This document shows, one piece after another, positions 26,501 to 38,697 of a stretch of 64,000 nucleotides of DNA. The stretch comes from Calliopsis andreniformis. Its lineage: Eukaryota; Arthropoda; Insecta; Hymenoptera; Andrenidae. Location: contig NC_135073.1 in NCBI RefSeq assembly GCF_051401765.1, positions 4,650,001-4,714,000 on the forward strand. The letters are read 5' to 3'. Position 1 is the first letter of the stretch, and the number at the start of each line of letters is the position of its first letter. The translations under genes and the position numbers were made by a program. Under the pieces are notes generated by a model, which was not told where the DNA came from, ran no database searches, and saw only the letters and a program-made list of their open reading frames with translations.

Positions 26501-27910
26501 GCTACAAGTCAGTTAGGTGTAGATTGTAAATTCAAAACAATAGTAATACAGAACTATTTTATTTTGAAGACTATTTTACTGATATCTAATGAACGCTGCT
26601 GTTTGTTTTCTCTTACATACTTGTATAAAACTTAGGAAGATGACTCCAGTCCTAAATAAAATCACTAGGCATTCCTCATGAACAATGTTAACCCTATTTA
26701 GTGGACAACTACTATTACCTGCAGAGTGGGAATGATGCCCATTAGGGACAGGTCTTCAGAGGAACCAGACCCAAGGGTTTCGCGCGTCTGGCGGATCCGT
26801 TAATTACTACGACAATATTCGAAGCTCTGTAGTTTACGACACCACAATCGCCATTAAACTGAGGCACCAGAAACACGCGTGCGAAACAGATTATGTACAC
26901 TGTAATAAGGGACTTTTGGGCATGTAATCCTAATTTAAATTGGCATCAGAAAAAATATTGCGTAACGAAAATCCCCTAAAAATTACGGATATTAACTTGT
27001 GTCATAAATTTATTCTAACAGTTAATCTACACTAAAAAATTGAAATATACAAATGTTTAAGTAGTCGTTACTGAAGCACTAACACTAACTTTATTTAATT
27101 TTAAGCTTAAATTCTATTGTAATTATAACCAAAAATAGTATCATAAAATAATATACTCAGTTACTGGAACATTATAGTTTATGTATCGAAACATTCTCGA
27201 TACTATAAAAATCATTTTTAGGTTGTTCACTTATAGGGATACTTGACATCGGGTAGTGAGACATTTACCTTACAATTCCTTTTTATAGCACTGTTGGTAT
27301 TTCTCCAATCGCATAGCTTATAAAATCACTGTCAATCGCATAATGACTATCAAGAGCGAAAAATGTAGCGATATTTCTGATTCAAAACATCCTGAACGCA
27401 ACAAACGCGGGTATTGATAAAATCTTCCCGAAAGATGATTACTGTTTCTACTCAAGAAACACTGTCGGCTATTCGAATGTTAAAGAGCGTCTCGAAAGGA
27501 TCCTCCGAAGAAAACGAATACGCCATGAATAATGTAACGGTCCGTTGTCTCCCTTTCAGTGAACGTTCTCTAAGCCGTTGCTGATCGCTAGTCGATAATC
27601 ACCGTCAAAATATATGCATTTTATGCCCGTATCTGACTACTGTCAATCTGGAACGGTCGACGACGAGCGGGTGACCAATGAGACCGCGCTTGGTTCGTGA
27701 CAAATTCGATGGACGATCGCTGAACAATCGAAATTTATTCGACTTACGTCGAACACGATCAGTAAACACGGTTGCAGGATACTGTCGTCGGAAATTCAGA
27801 TGAAAATTTCCATGGCCGATGGCTGAGACATCGCGTGAACAACTTGCAACGGCGATGCATGAATCCTCTCGTCGATGACGCGTCACTACGATGACGACGA
27901 TATATGCGTG

Positions 27911-28058
27911 TATAAATAATGCATCACCGTCGCTGCTGGAGAGGGACAGGCCACAAATATCTACAGTACCCCATTGACAACGATGACCCTACTGCCCTCG
28001 GTAGTTGTCAACGTCGCCTGCAGTCGAGCCTGGCTCCTTTTTACCACCTTGCGTGCAG
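27911..28058 (+). other. Possible TATA promoter with a signal-peptide-like first exon
   Basis: TATAAATA at 27911-27918 is followed by ATG at 27983. The frame runs 25 codons plus one base to CAG|GTAAAA at 28058/28059. The peptide starts MTLLPSVVVNVAC and contains a second hydrophobic stretch AWLLFTTL, so it resembles a secretion signal. It ends in phase 1, and the frame closes two codons past the donor. There is no homology I recognise and no partner exon. The short length makes chance likely. Confidence 0.22.
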
Positions 28059-31000
28059 GTAAAATGTAGAAGATAGGCCTTTGTGAAGAAACGGGGTCAA
28101 GCTTGGAAAATACGAGTAGCTAATGCACCCATTGTGTGTCGTTCGAGGTAGACGTTCGTCAAATAGTGATGGGTTGAGAATGTTTGCTAAATTATGCATT
28201 TAGACTGTATCTCTTCTTGTATTTGTGTACTCCGAGGGAAAGACTTTGAACGGTTGATATACATCGATGAATAGGCTATATTTTTTCTTAAAGTGTATTC
28301 TTTGCGAAGTCAACAAAAGAAACGTAGAGTGTTACAGTAGGACCAGGATTAACTGAGTCACGATTATGTTAGTTGAAAGTCGTCAAAAGTTGTAATCTTT
28401 TACGTTTAGGTTTTTAACTATTCATTGTTTTAACAATAAGAGTATAGTAGGACCTCAGTTGTAACTCCAACTCTGATTTAATAACGATATGCAGAAAATA
28501 AAAAAGATAGTCATGGATTCACATGGTACTTCAATTTTGAATCTAGTGTTGTGCATTAAGCTTTTACTGATCTGCGTCACTGAATCCGACTTTGAATAAA
28601 TTATTTTATGAACAAATTGAAATTTAAAAATACATGTATATTTTTAAACTCTACCTCAAGATTTCCTAGAGTTACATTTGTACAATGTAAGAAGTTTTGA
28701 AAATACAATTCAACAGATTGAAAAAAATAATATATGGAAGGTGTTTGTTCTGAACATTGTACAGTGATGATAAAACATTTAATACTAAATTTTTAGTTTT
28801 TAGTTTTTATTTGTCATACTGATACTATTTTGTTTTGGAAAAATTCCTGATATGTAATAGTGAATGAGAAATGTAGTTTCGTCTTTTAACATTATAGTAT
28901 TTTTATTACTATTTTGAAATTCTTTTTTGTCAGTACTTACATTAGTTTGAACAATATTAAAAAGTTTTTATTTGTATGGAATTCAATACTGTATACTGTA
29001 TAGAAATACAGAAATTGAAATGAAAATTTGTGTTTAAACGAAATTATAAATTTATAAGTTCATGAATGTTGTATCGCATGCCAAAAATCGTTTAGAATGT
29101 TTAGATTTGTTAGTGGTGCTTTTCATTGTTACAGGGAAAATCTCAGCCAGTATACATAAATGTCGGGCAAAGAGTTAATAATCAACGTCATTACTAGTGA
29201 CTCATCAGTTTGGTGTCTGTTGGCACCGAACTTTCCTCGTAAAACAAGAGCAATTATATTTCTGGCCGCGTGTGCGTATATATTTTCCATGCGTGGATAG
29301 TCGAGCACGCATCGCAAATATCAGTTACCGTTTATCAATGTGAAGTATATCGTTTCGACTCAATTACGGTTGTCAAAATAGAGTTACTCATTTTCCTCTG
29401 ATGCAACCAGAGCGTGCTACCTCTGCGAAAATACACGTTTTCGGACCTTGACGGCGTTAATGAGAGATTTTTGTTACATGCACATCCAACGAAGCATAAC
29501 CGATTAGTAATCTGATTTAGCGGTGCCAATGTGAACGTAAACATTTGTGATACCTAGATTAAGTAAAGAAATTTGTTTTTATTCTTCTTTTTCGTTCCAA
29601 CAATTATTTCCCGATAAAATATAATTTGTTATGTGATTCGATCGAAAAGGAATCTTTCTGTACGAAATGAATTGCAAAAAAAGAAAAGAATAAACATAAT
29701 AATACTGATAAAAACATTAAAAACTGATATTAATGATAAAAATAATTTTAAATGAGTTTTTAAATTAATCAATATAGTTAAAGAAGGCCAATAAGAGAAG
29801 AATCAAATTAATTGAGGATTTTCAAGAAATATCTTCTAAATATAATCACTGATAAATAACGAATTCATTATAATAGAAACAAAATGAAAACTAGTGCAAA
29901 GCAATCGAGAGTGTCGTGGCACTATCCCCACTGTATAACATAGTTACATTCATAATTCTATTTCTCATTCCTTGGCACAATTTTACAAGAATAAACTTTT
30001 CGTTTCTACGAACACAGAAGTAGACTAATGCTACATATTGTTCTCTGCATGACACAATTGGAAATATAATCTTGAAGAGTCAATAGGTTCTTGTTGAAAA
30101 TGCTTAATATATACTTTAACGTGAATGAACAATAAGTGAATTAAATTTCTTGGTTTAATTTCTGAACTGCATGTAGAATTCTGATACTTTGATAATTAAC
30201 TGTATACAATGTATGTACAAATAAATAATATTTTTTGATTTTTCAACAATTTCGTGACGCGGACATTCAAATCCTTTAAAGTAAGTAAACTAAAGATTAG
30301 AAATATTGACTTCGAAGATAGTCAAGAAACATTTAATTTCATTGCTTGTTTCACACTCGCTGCTCCAAACAAGTCACGTGTGCTTGGTACACGCCTGGGC
30401 GGTCGTCCGATCATCCGTTGACTTGCAATCGCCGTGACGTTTTCCACAGATGCTGCGGTCGTGTTTTAATACACGAGTCGTGTTTAATTAAAGCACAGCG
30501 TACCTCTGTCTTTCGAGTTGCAAGATAAAAGGGAAATAGAGCAACACATGCCAAAAATGAAGGATCATGTGTATAAATAAAAAAAAAAAGGAAGAAATAG
30601 AGCTCCTTCATATTAAGGAGAAGAGAAACTATTTCCTTCCGTATAAGAAACTGCAAGAAGTAAACAATTTTCAATGTTCACTTTAAATACGTGAAGTATC
30701 TTGTAATACTCCATTATTTTTAATTTTCGAACAATTGTAATTACGTTAATAGTAATTAAGCAATTCTGAAAATAGATATTTTCTTTGCCCTCGTTTCAAG
30801 AATTTTATATTTTAAATTTGACAGTAACAAATTATTTACTCCTTATTTTACCTTGCATCTTCGATCAGTATTATCTATAAATGATTTCATAATTCGAATC
30901 CATTTATGTCTCTACCAGACACAAAACAAGAAATGCAAGAATCATAAACCGTTACAAAACACTTTAAAAAAATCAAGAAAGCAATACGCACTACATTCTC

Positions 31001-31169
31001 TCACATCATTCGCAAACCGTCAATAACTTTTCCATCGACGAAGCTGAATTCTATCAAAAAACCAAAAAAACCACCACAACCAACAATTTTCAATCGCACC
31101 ACGTATTCTGGAAATAAAAACCCCTCTAAAAATCAATCGATCATCGCCTCAACATTCATCGACTTTCCT

Positions 31170-32484
31170 AAAGCTAGATTCTCCAGCAAACAGGTAGCCA
31201 AGATAGGAGCGACAGTCTTATATGCACGTACGCAAGCTCGTAAGCGGAAATTGAACGACGTTTGATGCAGAAGATACGCCGTTGCGGGGGCAGGGAAGAA
31301 TAGAAGGAAAAGGACGAGGAAAGCAAACCGTGCGAAGGGAACAGAAACCTAGACCCGGTAGGGCGCGAGAGAGACAGCAACGACTCGTACGAAAACAGAA
31401 GAGAAGGCGGTGTAGGCGGATCGAGGGGCGAGAGCGGAAGGAGAGGAGGACAGTCGTGAGTGCACGAAGAAGCACGAAGTGACGAGTGGCGGTGGAAGGC
31501 TGAGGCGTACGCCGGTTCTCTCACTTGTTGAGTGTCGAGCGACGAGCTGAGTCCCTACCGTTCGGTTACCGCGACCGGTAGAGAGGCAGCGGTCGCGTAT
31601 TTTGCGACAGACGAACCACACGATCGCACGTGAATCTCGCGCATGCGCAGCAGAGAGACAACAGAGGAACGGTGTCAGCCGATGGAACACCTACCTCGCG
31701 CAGTGCTATAATTCCGCGGGAGTGAAAAGTGAATCCGTGGTTTCCGTTGACACCGTCGCGTTGACGGTGACGAGAAGCTCCAGGAACGGGAGGGTGTTGC
31801 GTCTATTTTCGCGTGCTCGGGTTACAGGAGCTCCGAGCCGGTTACCTGTTCGACGCTGTTGTTTCGGAGTATCGCCTTTGAGCGACCCGCTCGCGAATTG
31901 GCCGTAGTTGTGTAAATACAGCTCGAATCGATGGAACCGTTGACTCGATGGAAGCAACAACGTTCCTCCTGACGGAGACAGGCCGACTCGTTCCCATTGA
32001 CAATCGGCTCGACAGGACGAATCGATACGTCGCCGGTGTCAGAAACAAGCGTTGCCACCGGCGATTGTTGTTATGATTGTCCTGCACGGACATTGCATAA
32101 GCTTCGACGTGGTTACGTAAGGGCAAAGCACGTTTGCGGAGAATAATCGTGAAATCGAAGAAGGAACGTTCCGCGTCGCGTGTGGTTTTCGTATCGTTAG
32201 TTGGTAATCGTTTCCCGATCGATCGGGATTCTCTGTGCGGTTTGCGTGTCATCGTTGCGCTGATTTGTTTTGCGCGGAAAATGAGAGAGAAGTGGGGAAA
32301 CTAGTAGCGGAACGCTCGAGACGGTTTGACGATGACTGAGTTTTCGAAGGAAGTGGTTTTGTAGTGGTATTTGTGAAGTTTCGTTCCCGCGAGCTCTTCC
32401 GTCACGTAACGCGAATCGATAACGAGGCTGCCGCCCTCCGGTTCGAATTTCCCGCGCGACCGTGCACGTGTAGCAATAGCGAGG
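31170..32484 (+). promoter_or_regulatory. CpG-rich promoter and 5'UTR region
   Basis: The longest CpG-rich stretch of the window, clearly unlike the AT-rich flanks. It contains GAGAG runs (about 31365-31375), an NRF1-type palindrome (31638-31649) and several long but unrelated open frames on both strands (for example 31602-31907 +, 31842-32252 -). Such mutual openness is expected from base composition. It leads directly into the coding start at 32485, so the downstream part is probably 5'UTR. The transcription start is not determined. Other ATGs in the region would act as upstream ORFs if the leader is not spliced. Confidence 0.7.
31638..31649. promoter_or_regulatory. NRF1 / Erect-wing palindrome
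   Basis: CGCGCATGCGCA matches the consensus YGCGCATGCGCR bound by NRF1 (Erect wing in flies). It lies about 840 bp before the start codon, inside the CpG-rich promoter region. Confidence 0.6.
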
Positions 32485-32605
32485 ATGGCGATGAAGAGCC
32501 GGAAACAGTACACCGGGCCTAGCTTTGGATCAAAGAGTCATTATCCTGCGATTAGTCAGGCTTATTGGGCACCACAGCCGCAGAATGTACCTTATTCCGT
32601 TCCAG
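32485..32605 (+). CDS. First coding exon of an unidentified gene or isoform (41-residue N-terminus)
   Basis: Seen: the frame is stopped upstream at TAA 32407-32409. The first ATG after it is 32485 (context GCGAGGATGG: A at -3, G at +4), with a second in-frame ATG at 32491. It runs 40 codons plus one base to CCAG|GTATCG (GT at 32606). Without splicing it would end 15 codons later at TAG. The peptide begins MAMKSRKQYTGP and includes SQAYWAPQPQNVPYSVP. It is basic at the start, then rich in Y, P, Q and S, with no membrane segment. Inference: such low-complexity N-termini are common in RNA-binding proteins. Two readings are possible: an alternative first exon of the CELF/Bruno gene that skips RRM1 (its donor is phase 1, like the 49-nt exon at 8271), or the first exon of another gene. 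The RBMS/alan shepard family is only a weak guess from composition. I do not recognise it firmly. Confidence 0.72.
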
Positions 32606-35600
32606 GTATCGTAGTACTTGCAAATAATATACTATTTAGAGTAATTTAGGTAGGCAGGGTAGTCAAACTCTGACCGCCATTGCGTATTCGCGATTACAAC
32701 CTTCCGATTATCACGCTCTATTTCAGGGAATTTAATGTACATTTTATTAAATTTTATATTACATGCTGATTGTTTCTTTAGAATAGTATCTCTGACGTTC
32801 TTCTACATTTTTTTTTTTTGCAGAAATTGATGAATTAAAAATTTAATTTAAGCGATTTATTGCAAAATCAACAGTAGAATTCATTTTCATTGATGTTTTA
32901 TAATTCGGTGATATGAATTCGTGGAATATGAATAGAATTTTTAATTTATGGAAATTTGCAATTCTGAAAAGTTTTGCGAACGATTCCTTTGCTTACTTCA
33001 AGTGTTATGGAATATCGTGACAGGTCAGAATATTAAAAGTTCTAATTCTAATTAATTTCAAACTTTAATTCTTTTCAAAGTTTTAATTGCTTTCAAAGGT
33101 TAATTTTGAAAGTGAAGATGCTTTGCTCCGAAACCTGCAGTTATCAAAGAATTAATATAAACAATTGATAAGTGTATGTATACATGTGGAGAATACTAAA
33201 TAGGAAAAAGTTTATTATTATTTTCAGGTACTATACGCTGTGTTTACAAAATTATTAATTAACTAATTTAATACAAGTTTTTGCGTTATTATAATCTATG
33301 ATGCAACTATGGTTTTAAAACTTTATAAACTTGAAACTTTTAAATATTTATATTGATATTGATGGAGTAGATAGGTACTTATGCCTGGTTGTTCAAGGCT
33401 TCCTTTTACAAATGTCTGTATTATTATCTCAAATCAGTCCACTTTTTCTCCGAATATTATAATAATTAGTAGGTTAGTAGTTACATACTGTTATTAATTA
33501 CCATAGAATTAATAGATATTATTCAGTTTAACATTCCATTGAAGGCCTCTTTATTATCGTAATATATTCTTGCATTAATATTACTATTGTATTAATGTTA
33601 TATCGTCGTTACATGACTACATGCATTGTATTACGACTATTGCATTTTAGATTGCAATCATCAATCGTGTTCAATATTTTCTAGAACATTGCCTATATTG
33701 TGGCGTAGTTTGTAATATCAGTGTAACCGTAAACATCCCATCATCGATATTTCTAAATTTCCAACTGTTCGTCAGAAAAATCGCAAAGTCCAATTGTACA
33801 GACAACTTTATCACCAAAAAGATCCCTAATATGGTTATTTTTATTCAAGCAAAGAAATAGTTTGACAGATTGCTCGAAATTCCGATACAACGTTTTTCTT
33901 TCTTTTTACTATTTCTCTTTTTCCAATTTTGTTCTCATTAGCACTGATTTTAGGCAGTTAATGCGTCATTACAGTGCAATAAAAAAAAACAATTACAGAG
34001 TCTTGCATCGGGGCCAAAATTAAGCCTTACAAGTTAACCATGGCAACCCCATCACTTTTTGAAATTACCTTCACAAGTGAAGCTCCGATGATACCTATCT
34101 AATATAAACAAATGTAACCTAAACTATTATGTATCATTGTCTTATTCTATCTCTCGATTCATTTCACGTCGAGGCAAAATTTATGGTATCGACATACCCT
34201 TGCAAGTTGGCCAGATTCGGTCCCAAGCTGTGACCAGGATGCAAGGCACTACATATGTACATACATGCAATGTCCCTTTAAAAGTGTTTCACGAAGACAA
34301 TTTAATGTTATCCCCGATAATTATTTCTGCGTTAACTTTATAGTAACGATTATTGTTACTACTTACATATTGCATTAAAGATTTTCACACAAGACGACTT
34401 TTAACATGCTTTTTTTTAAAGAACTATATTATTTATATGACATCTCATTATGCAGCAGAAAGCTTCTCTAAGTAATACTTTATCATCATGTTCAAATTTA
34501 CAACTTTTTTAATTCGTACGTGGTGCGGATATCTAATTTTTAGGAAAAATATAATGATCGCTTTATTGCCTTTAGGTATTGTACAAACTTTGAACATTCA
34601 TTTAGAAAATCAGAAATGTTTGTTATGTTGAAGATCTGCTTTTTAAAAAATCTTGATCAGTATTACAGAAGTCATTTATTAGATATATTTTTAAACAAAA
34701 GCGTAGGTCATTTAAGGACCTTCAAAGTGCATAATATACCTACATAAAATATACTCATTTCGAAAGACTTATACGATATAAAAAAAGTTCGAACAAATTC
34801 CAATTAATCAGTCATGTATAATATTTTCTTTCGCCCTACGTGCGTCTTCTTTAAATATAACGCGTACATCCTTGTGTTATAGCACGGAAAACGTACAACA
34901 CAATGCACTTTAAAGCCATATTTTAAAATTTGCACAAAATAGTCGTGATAGACTTATACCTTAAACCAATTGCAATGCGAAGTAATTGTTAAATAAAGTG
35001 AAATCATACTTAAGCATAGTATAAATTGCAACTAGAAATCATTGTTTTCATTCAAATAAAAAAAATGCAGTAACTTCTAAGGATTAAGGAAACAGTGACT
35101 AATTTTAATTTATTACAATAAATAAATGCAAAATACGAAGTTCCAAGTGCACATTCTGAGAATGAGTAATAGCTTTAAATACGTGTTTTCACATTTATTT
35201 CCATTTAAATACCATACCTCTTTCTATCGTCGGTAGTGCAGAATAGTTCTAACAGTAACTGATTTCTACTGTCTGCTACATGCATCGATAATTATATTGC
35301 ATGAATAATGAATATAAAATATTCTACGCTTCGTCATAAAGTCAATTTATTGTGATGTTTACGTAAGCATGAAAAAAGTCTCGGACATGGAATAACGCAA
35401 AAAATATATCGTATAAATCTCACTGTCTGTATTAAGACTTTACCATTGCAAGGTGGAAAATCAATTTTCACGGTATTCTAGTTTTTTAAACGTAGATTTT
35501 CTTGTATCAAAATGTTTCCTTTACGATGTAGCTACACTTGTGACTTAATTTGTTATTGAAAATGAACTTCCCTGCAGTTTTCGTTAAAATATATTATTTC

Positions 35601-36499
35601 TTTGAAAGAAAGGTTGCTCCAAAGATTAGACTGATACATTTTTGAATTTTTTGAATTATCTTACTTCGAAATCTTCAGTTAAAGCTAATTAATACATCAA
35701 ATTACTAGTCTCATTACAATACATATTTGATAATACTAATAGTTAAACTGCTGAGACTTGACATTCAACATTAAGTTCGAAAAAATGTAGAATTAATTTC
35801 TTGTCACTTTCACCTTTACCAAAATAATTCATCTTGATGTTTTTACATGAATCACAGAATATTTCGCAATAGGTGGTATGTACCACTAATCGTAAAACGC
35901 AGGTGATTTTCCATTCAGGAGTAAATCGAAAACATGGGACAATTTTTTTGTAAAAGATTTCACCTTTGAAAACATTAAGTCAATACTTTTTTTTTTCAAT
36001 TCTCGGATGTTTAATGAAGCTTCAATTGCATATGTTGCAAGAAACGTTTATGCCATATGATAATAAGAACAATAGAAAGTAGGGATGACCTTTCTTGATA
36101 TTTATAAATGCAAATGCGAAAAGAAACGTTTATCCTCATTGAGAGGATTACAAAGTCGAAGTTTGAGTAGAAAATCACGCGTTTGAAGAATATTTAACCC
36201 GATAACATGATTTCGTTGTTTAAAATCGATAAACGATTTTAATTTTACCGTAGTGAATACACATAATCATGTTTTGAACCAACAACTAATTCTAAAATAA
36301 ACGAATGATAATTATTTTTAATAATTATTTAATGTCAATATCAATTTTTAGTATTAATGTTCAGTATTAACGTAAAGATAATTTTGATGTAGTAAATTAT
36401 GGTGTTTTCATTCATTCATATCTCATGGAGCAATTGATGGCAACAGGTTTGTCAAGAATGCCATAAATCAATAGATTCAGAGTAGAATTGAGAACTTCA

Positions 36500-36860
36500 G
36501 TGATGTAACAAATAAACACAAATAATTACTTCATTGGAAATGACAAATAAACTTATTTGTAAATCAGGATAGAATTTTCAAAATGTTATTCTAGCAAATA
36601 AATTATTTCCAAATGAACAAATAAATGCTAAATATGCATTTAATTACTTCAAATAAAAATGGAAAATAACAAATGACAATTTTTTTTGTAAACTACCGAA
36701 CATAGCACAACTACGATTTTTAATAAATCAATGAGAAATATTGTCGATTGTCACCTTTGTTGAAATTAAGTAGCAAATACATAAGTTCTAAATGAAATAA
36801 CAAATACTAAAACAATTTATTTCAAATAAATTACTGCTCGAATAGCGTCACTTTTAAGTT
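36500..36860. repeat. Cryptically simple patch of AAATAA-type words
   Basis: ACAAATAA, GCAAATAA, TCAAATAA and the inverse TTATTTG recur many times at irregular spacing (for example ACAAATAAACACAAATAATT, ACAAATAAACTTATTTGTAA). No fixed period. Probably decayed simple sequence. Confidence 0.6.
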
Positions 36861-38376
36861 ACATGAATTAAGTTAATTATGTTTAAGGTAAAGTAACAGT
36901 GCAAATAATAAATAAAGTAGCAATTTTATCTCAATAATTATTTAAACAAAAGTTTATTTCGATCGTGTCCAATCCTTGGTTAGAAGACACAGCTACACGA
37001 AGGTATCCACAAGGTAGTATGGGACACGTCAGAAACAGTGATGGATGTGAATTGACTGCAGTTCGCGTACAGTTGAATAGAACGAATAAACACGTATCCG
37101 TATAAATGTATTTACATTGATATACGTTGCGTGCATGCACCTGAGCCATTACTATTAATAAAATAAAGGTATTCAGAATGTTGACGATATACGTGTCGCT
37201 TTACCTGCCAGTCGGAGGATCCGTGTTTTCTTCTGACAATTGAACCAGATTCACGGCACCGATGCGCTGGAACTGATTACCATATTATGAGGATCTCGTG
37301 ACTATATTTATGATTTATGCAACATGAAACAGGCGTTGGACAAACAGTCTGTTTAATTATTTCAGTGATCAGTTAAGTTATGAACAAAGCTATGAACAAT
37401 TAATATGTGTCTGCTCTCTGATGGTTCAAGTGATAGGCTTTTAGGAAAATATATCATTCAAAACAGTAATTTACTTATGTCTTTTTTTATTTTTTTTTTA
37501 TTTTATTCGTTGTCCATGAGAAGTCTCCTGCCAAGCATTGCCTCCAGTGCGACACGATTGGTACTTAAAACCGTTAATCGTATAAGTATAAGAGAACAAT
37601 TATACTATATTTCATATATTTCGTCCATTTTGAAAGTTCTAGTGCTAAAATTGGTATCCACTTGGTAAACATTAAATCGTTAAAGTTATTCAATTAACAA
37701 GTATCTAAAGTAATTTGTAAGAAGCTTGCACAAACGCATTAGGTAGGTCCCGTTAGAAATTAAATTGATTACTCCCACAAGCAGGTAGAGTAGATTGATA
37801 CTATTATAAATATCTATTGCAACATTTATCTTTTAACTTTAGGAGAAACATAACATCGTACATAAAGAGTTCATTAGTTTATTACAAGATAATGAATGAG
37901 AACTTCGCACAATAAACGATTGTTTACTATCATCGCAAGAAGTACATGTATCACGATTTTGGACCCAAGCCACTTGTCAATTAAGAGACTTAAACGCTCT
38001 TTAACAATTCATCATTATTCCCGCTCACAAAAAGGCTCTATTTGGCAACGGTTCCTACAGTCACCTTGCACTCTCATTTCCTCCAAGCACGGGCTTGAAC
38101 TTTCGAGAGAAAAAAGGAACACACGTGAGCTCTCTTTTAATTATAGCCTACTTAATTAATGCTCAACCAGTTCTCATTTCACGCACGTCTACGCAGGCCC
38201 GCAAGGCGAAGCCGTTTAACGCGTTTCACAAGCCACTATTAACTGAATATGCTACTGGTGGCTCCATAGACCAAATAAGACACACCGAGGACGCAATGCT
38301 CCGTTCTAAAGCGCCCCGAAGGTCGCACGATTGGTCGTTTTGACATGCTTGCTGGAAGGTTTAGTGGCCGATAATC

Positions 38377-38697
38377 ATGTCAAAACCGACCCGTCGTTTA
38401 ACCGATAAGGCTGGCACGTTAACGCTTCGTCAAAGACTATGGCCGAACGAGCATCGATTCATCCCGTTTACATTCACGTCCGTTGCTGTTCCATTCACTT
38501 GTTTCGCGATATTTCTCGCCATGGTTGCAACGCGTGTCGTTCTTAACGGTACCACGTACAGAGTGTACAATTTGAGAATCATTAGCACCATTTTTTTTTT
38601 CAACATAACTGTTGCGGTCGAGGTGTGGTTGCTGCAAGGATATGTAACAGGATTTGGTACCAGCATTTTTGTGAATGAAGGAAAGGCTAGAGTTTGA
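38377..38697 (+). other. Isolated 106-codon open frame, doubtful
   Basis: The peptide has two hydrophobic stretches (about residues 30-54 and 69-88), which could be membrane segments. It lies in a CpG-rich patch with antisense frames of 96 and 66 codons over the same bases. There is no homology, no splice partner and no clear promoter. More likely chance than a gene. Confidence 0.15.

Larger units (their letters stand above)
8320..31170. other. Long non-coding stretch (probable CELF/Bruno intron)
   Basis: It begins with the GTGAGT donor of the Bruno exon. I read it for the expected next exon (RRM2: ERKLFVGM, then a GCAFVTF-type RNP1) and did not find it. It is mostly AT-rich sequence broken by CpG-richer patches at about 9000-9480, 10340-10910, 13560-14360, 18000-18300, 20400-21060, 22700-23030, 27380-28250 and 29120-29560. 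The repeats and motif clusters inside are listed separately. Open frames such as 10341-10763 (140 codons) show no recognisable domain and are probably chance. Confidence 0.55.

Noticed and set aside
31602..32252. 101-codon plus and 136-codon minus frames in the promoter region
   Set aside because: They lie in the CpG-rich leader upstream of a better supported start. The peptides are Arg-rich composition artefacts.
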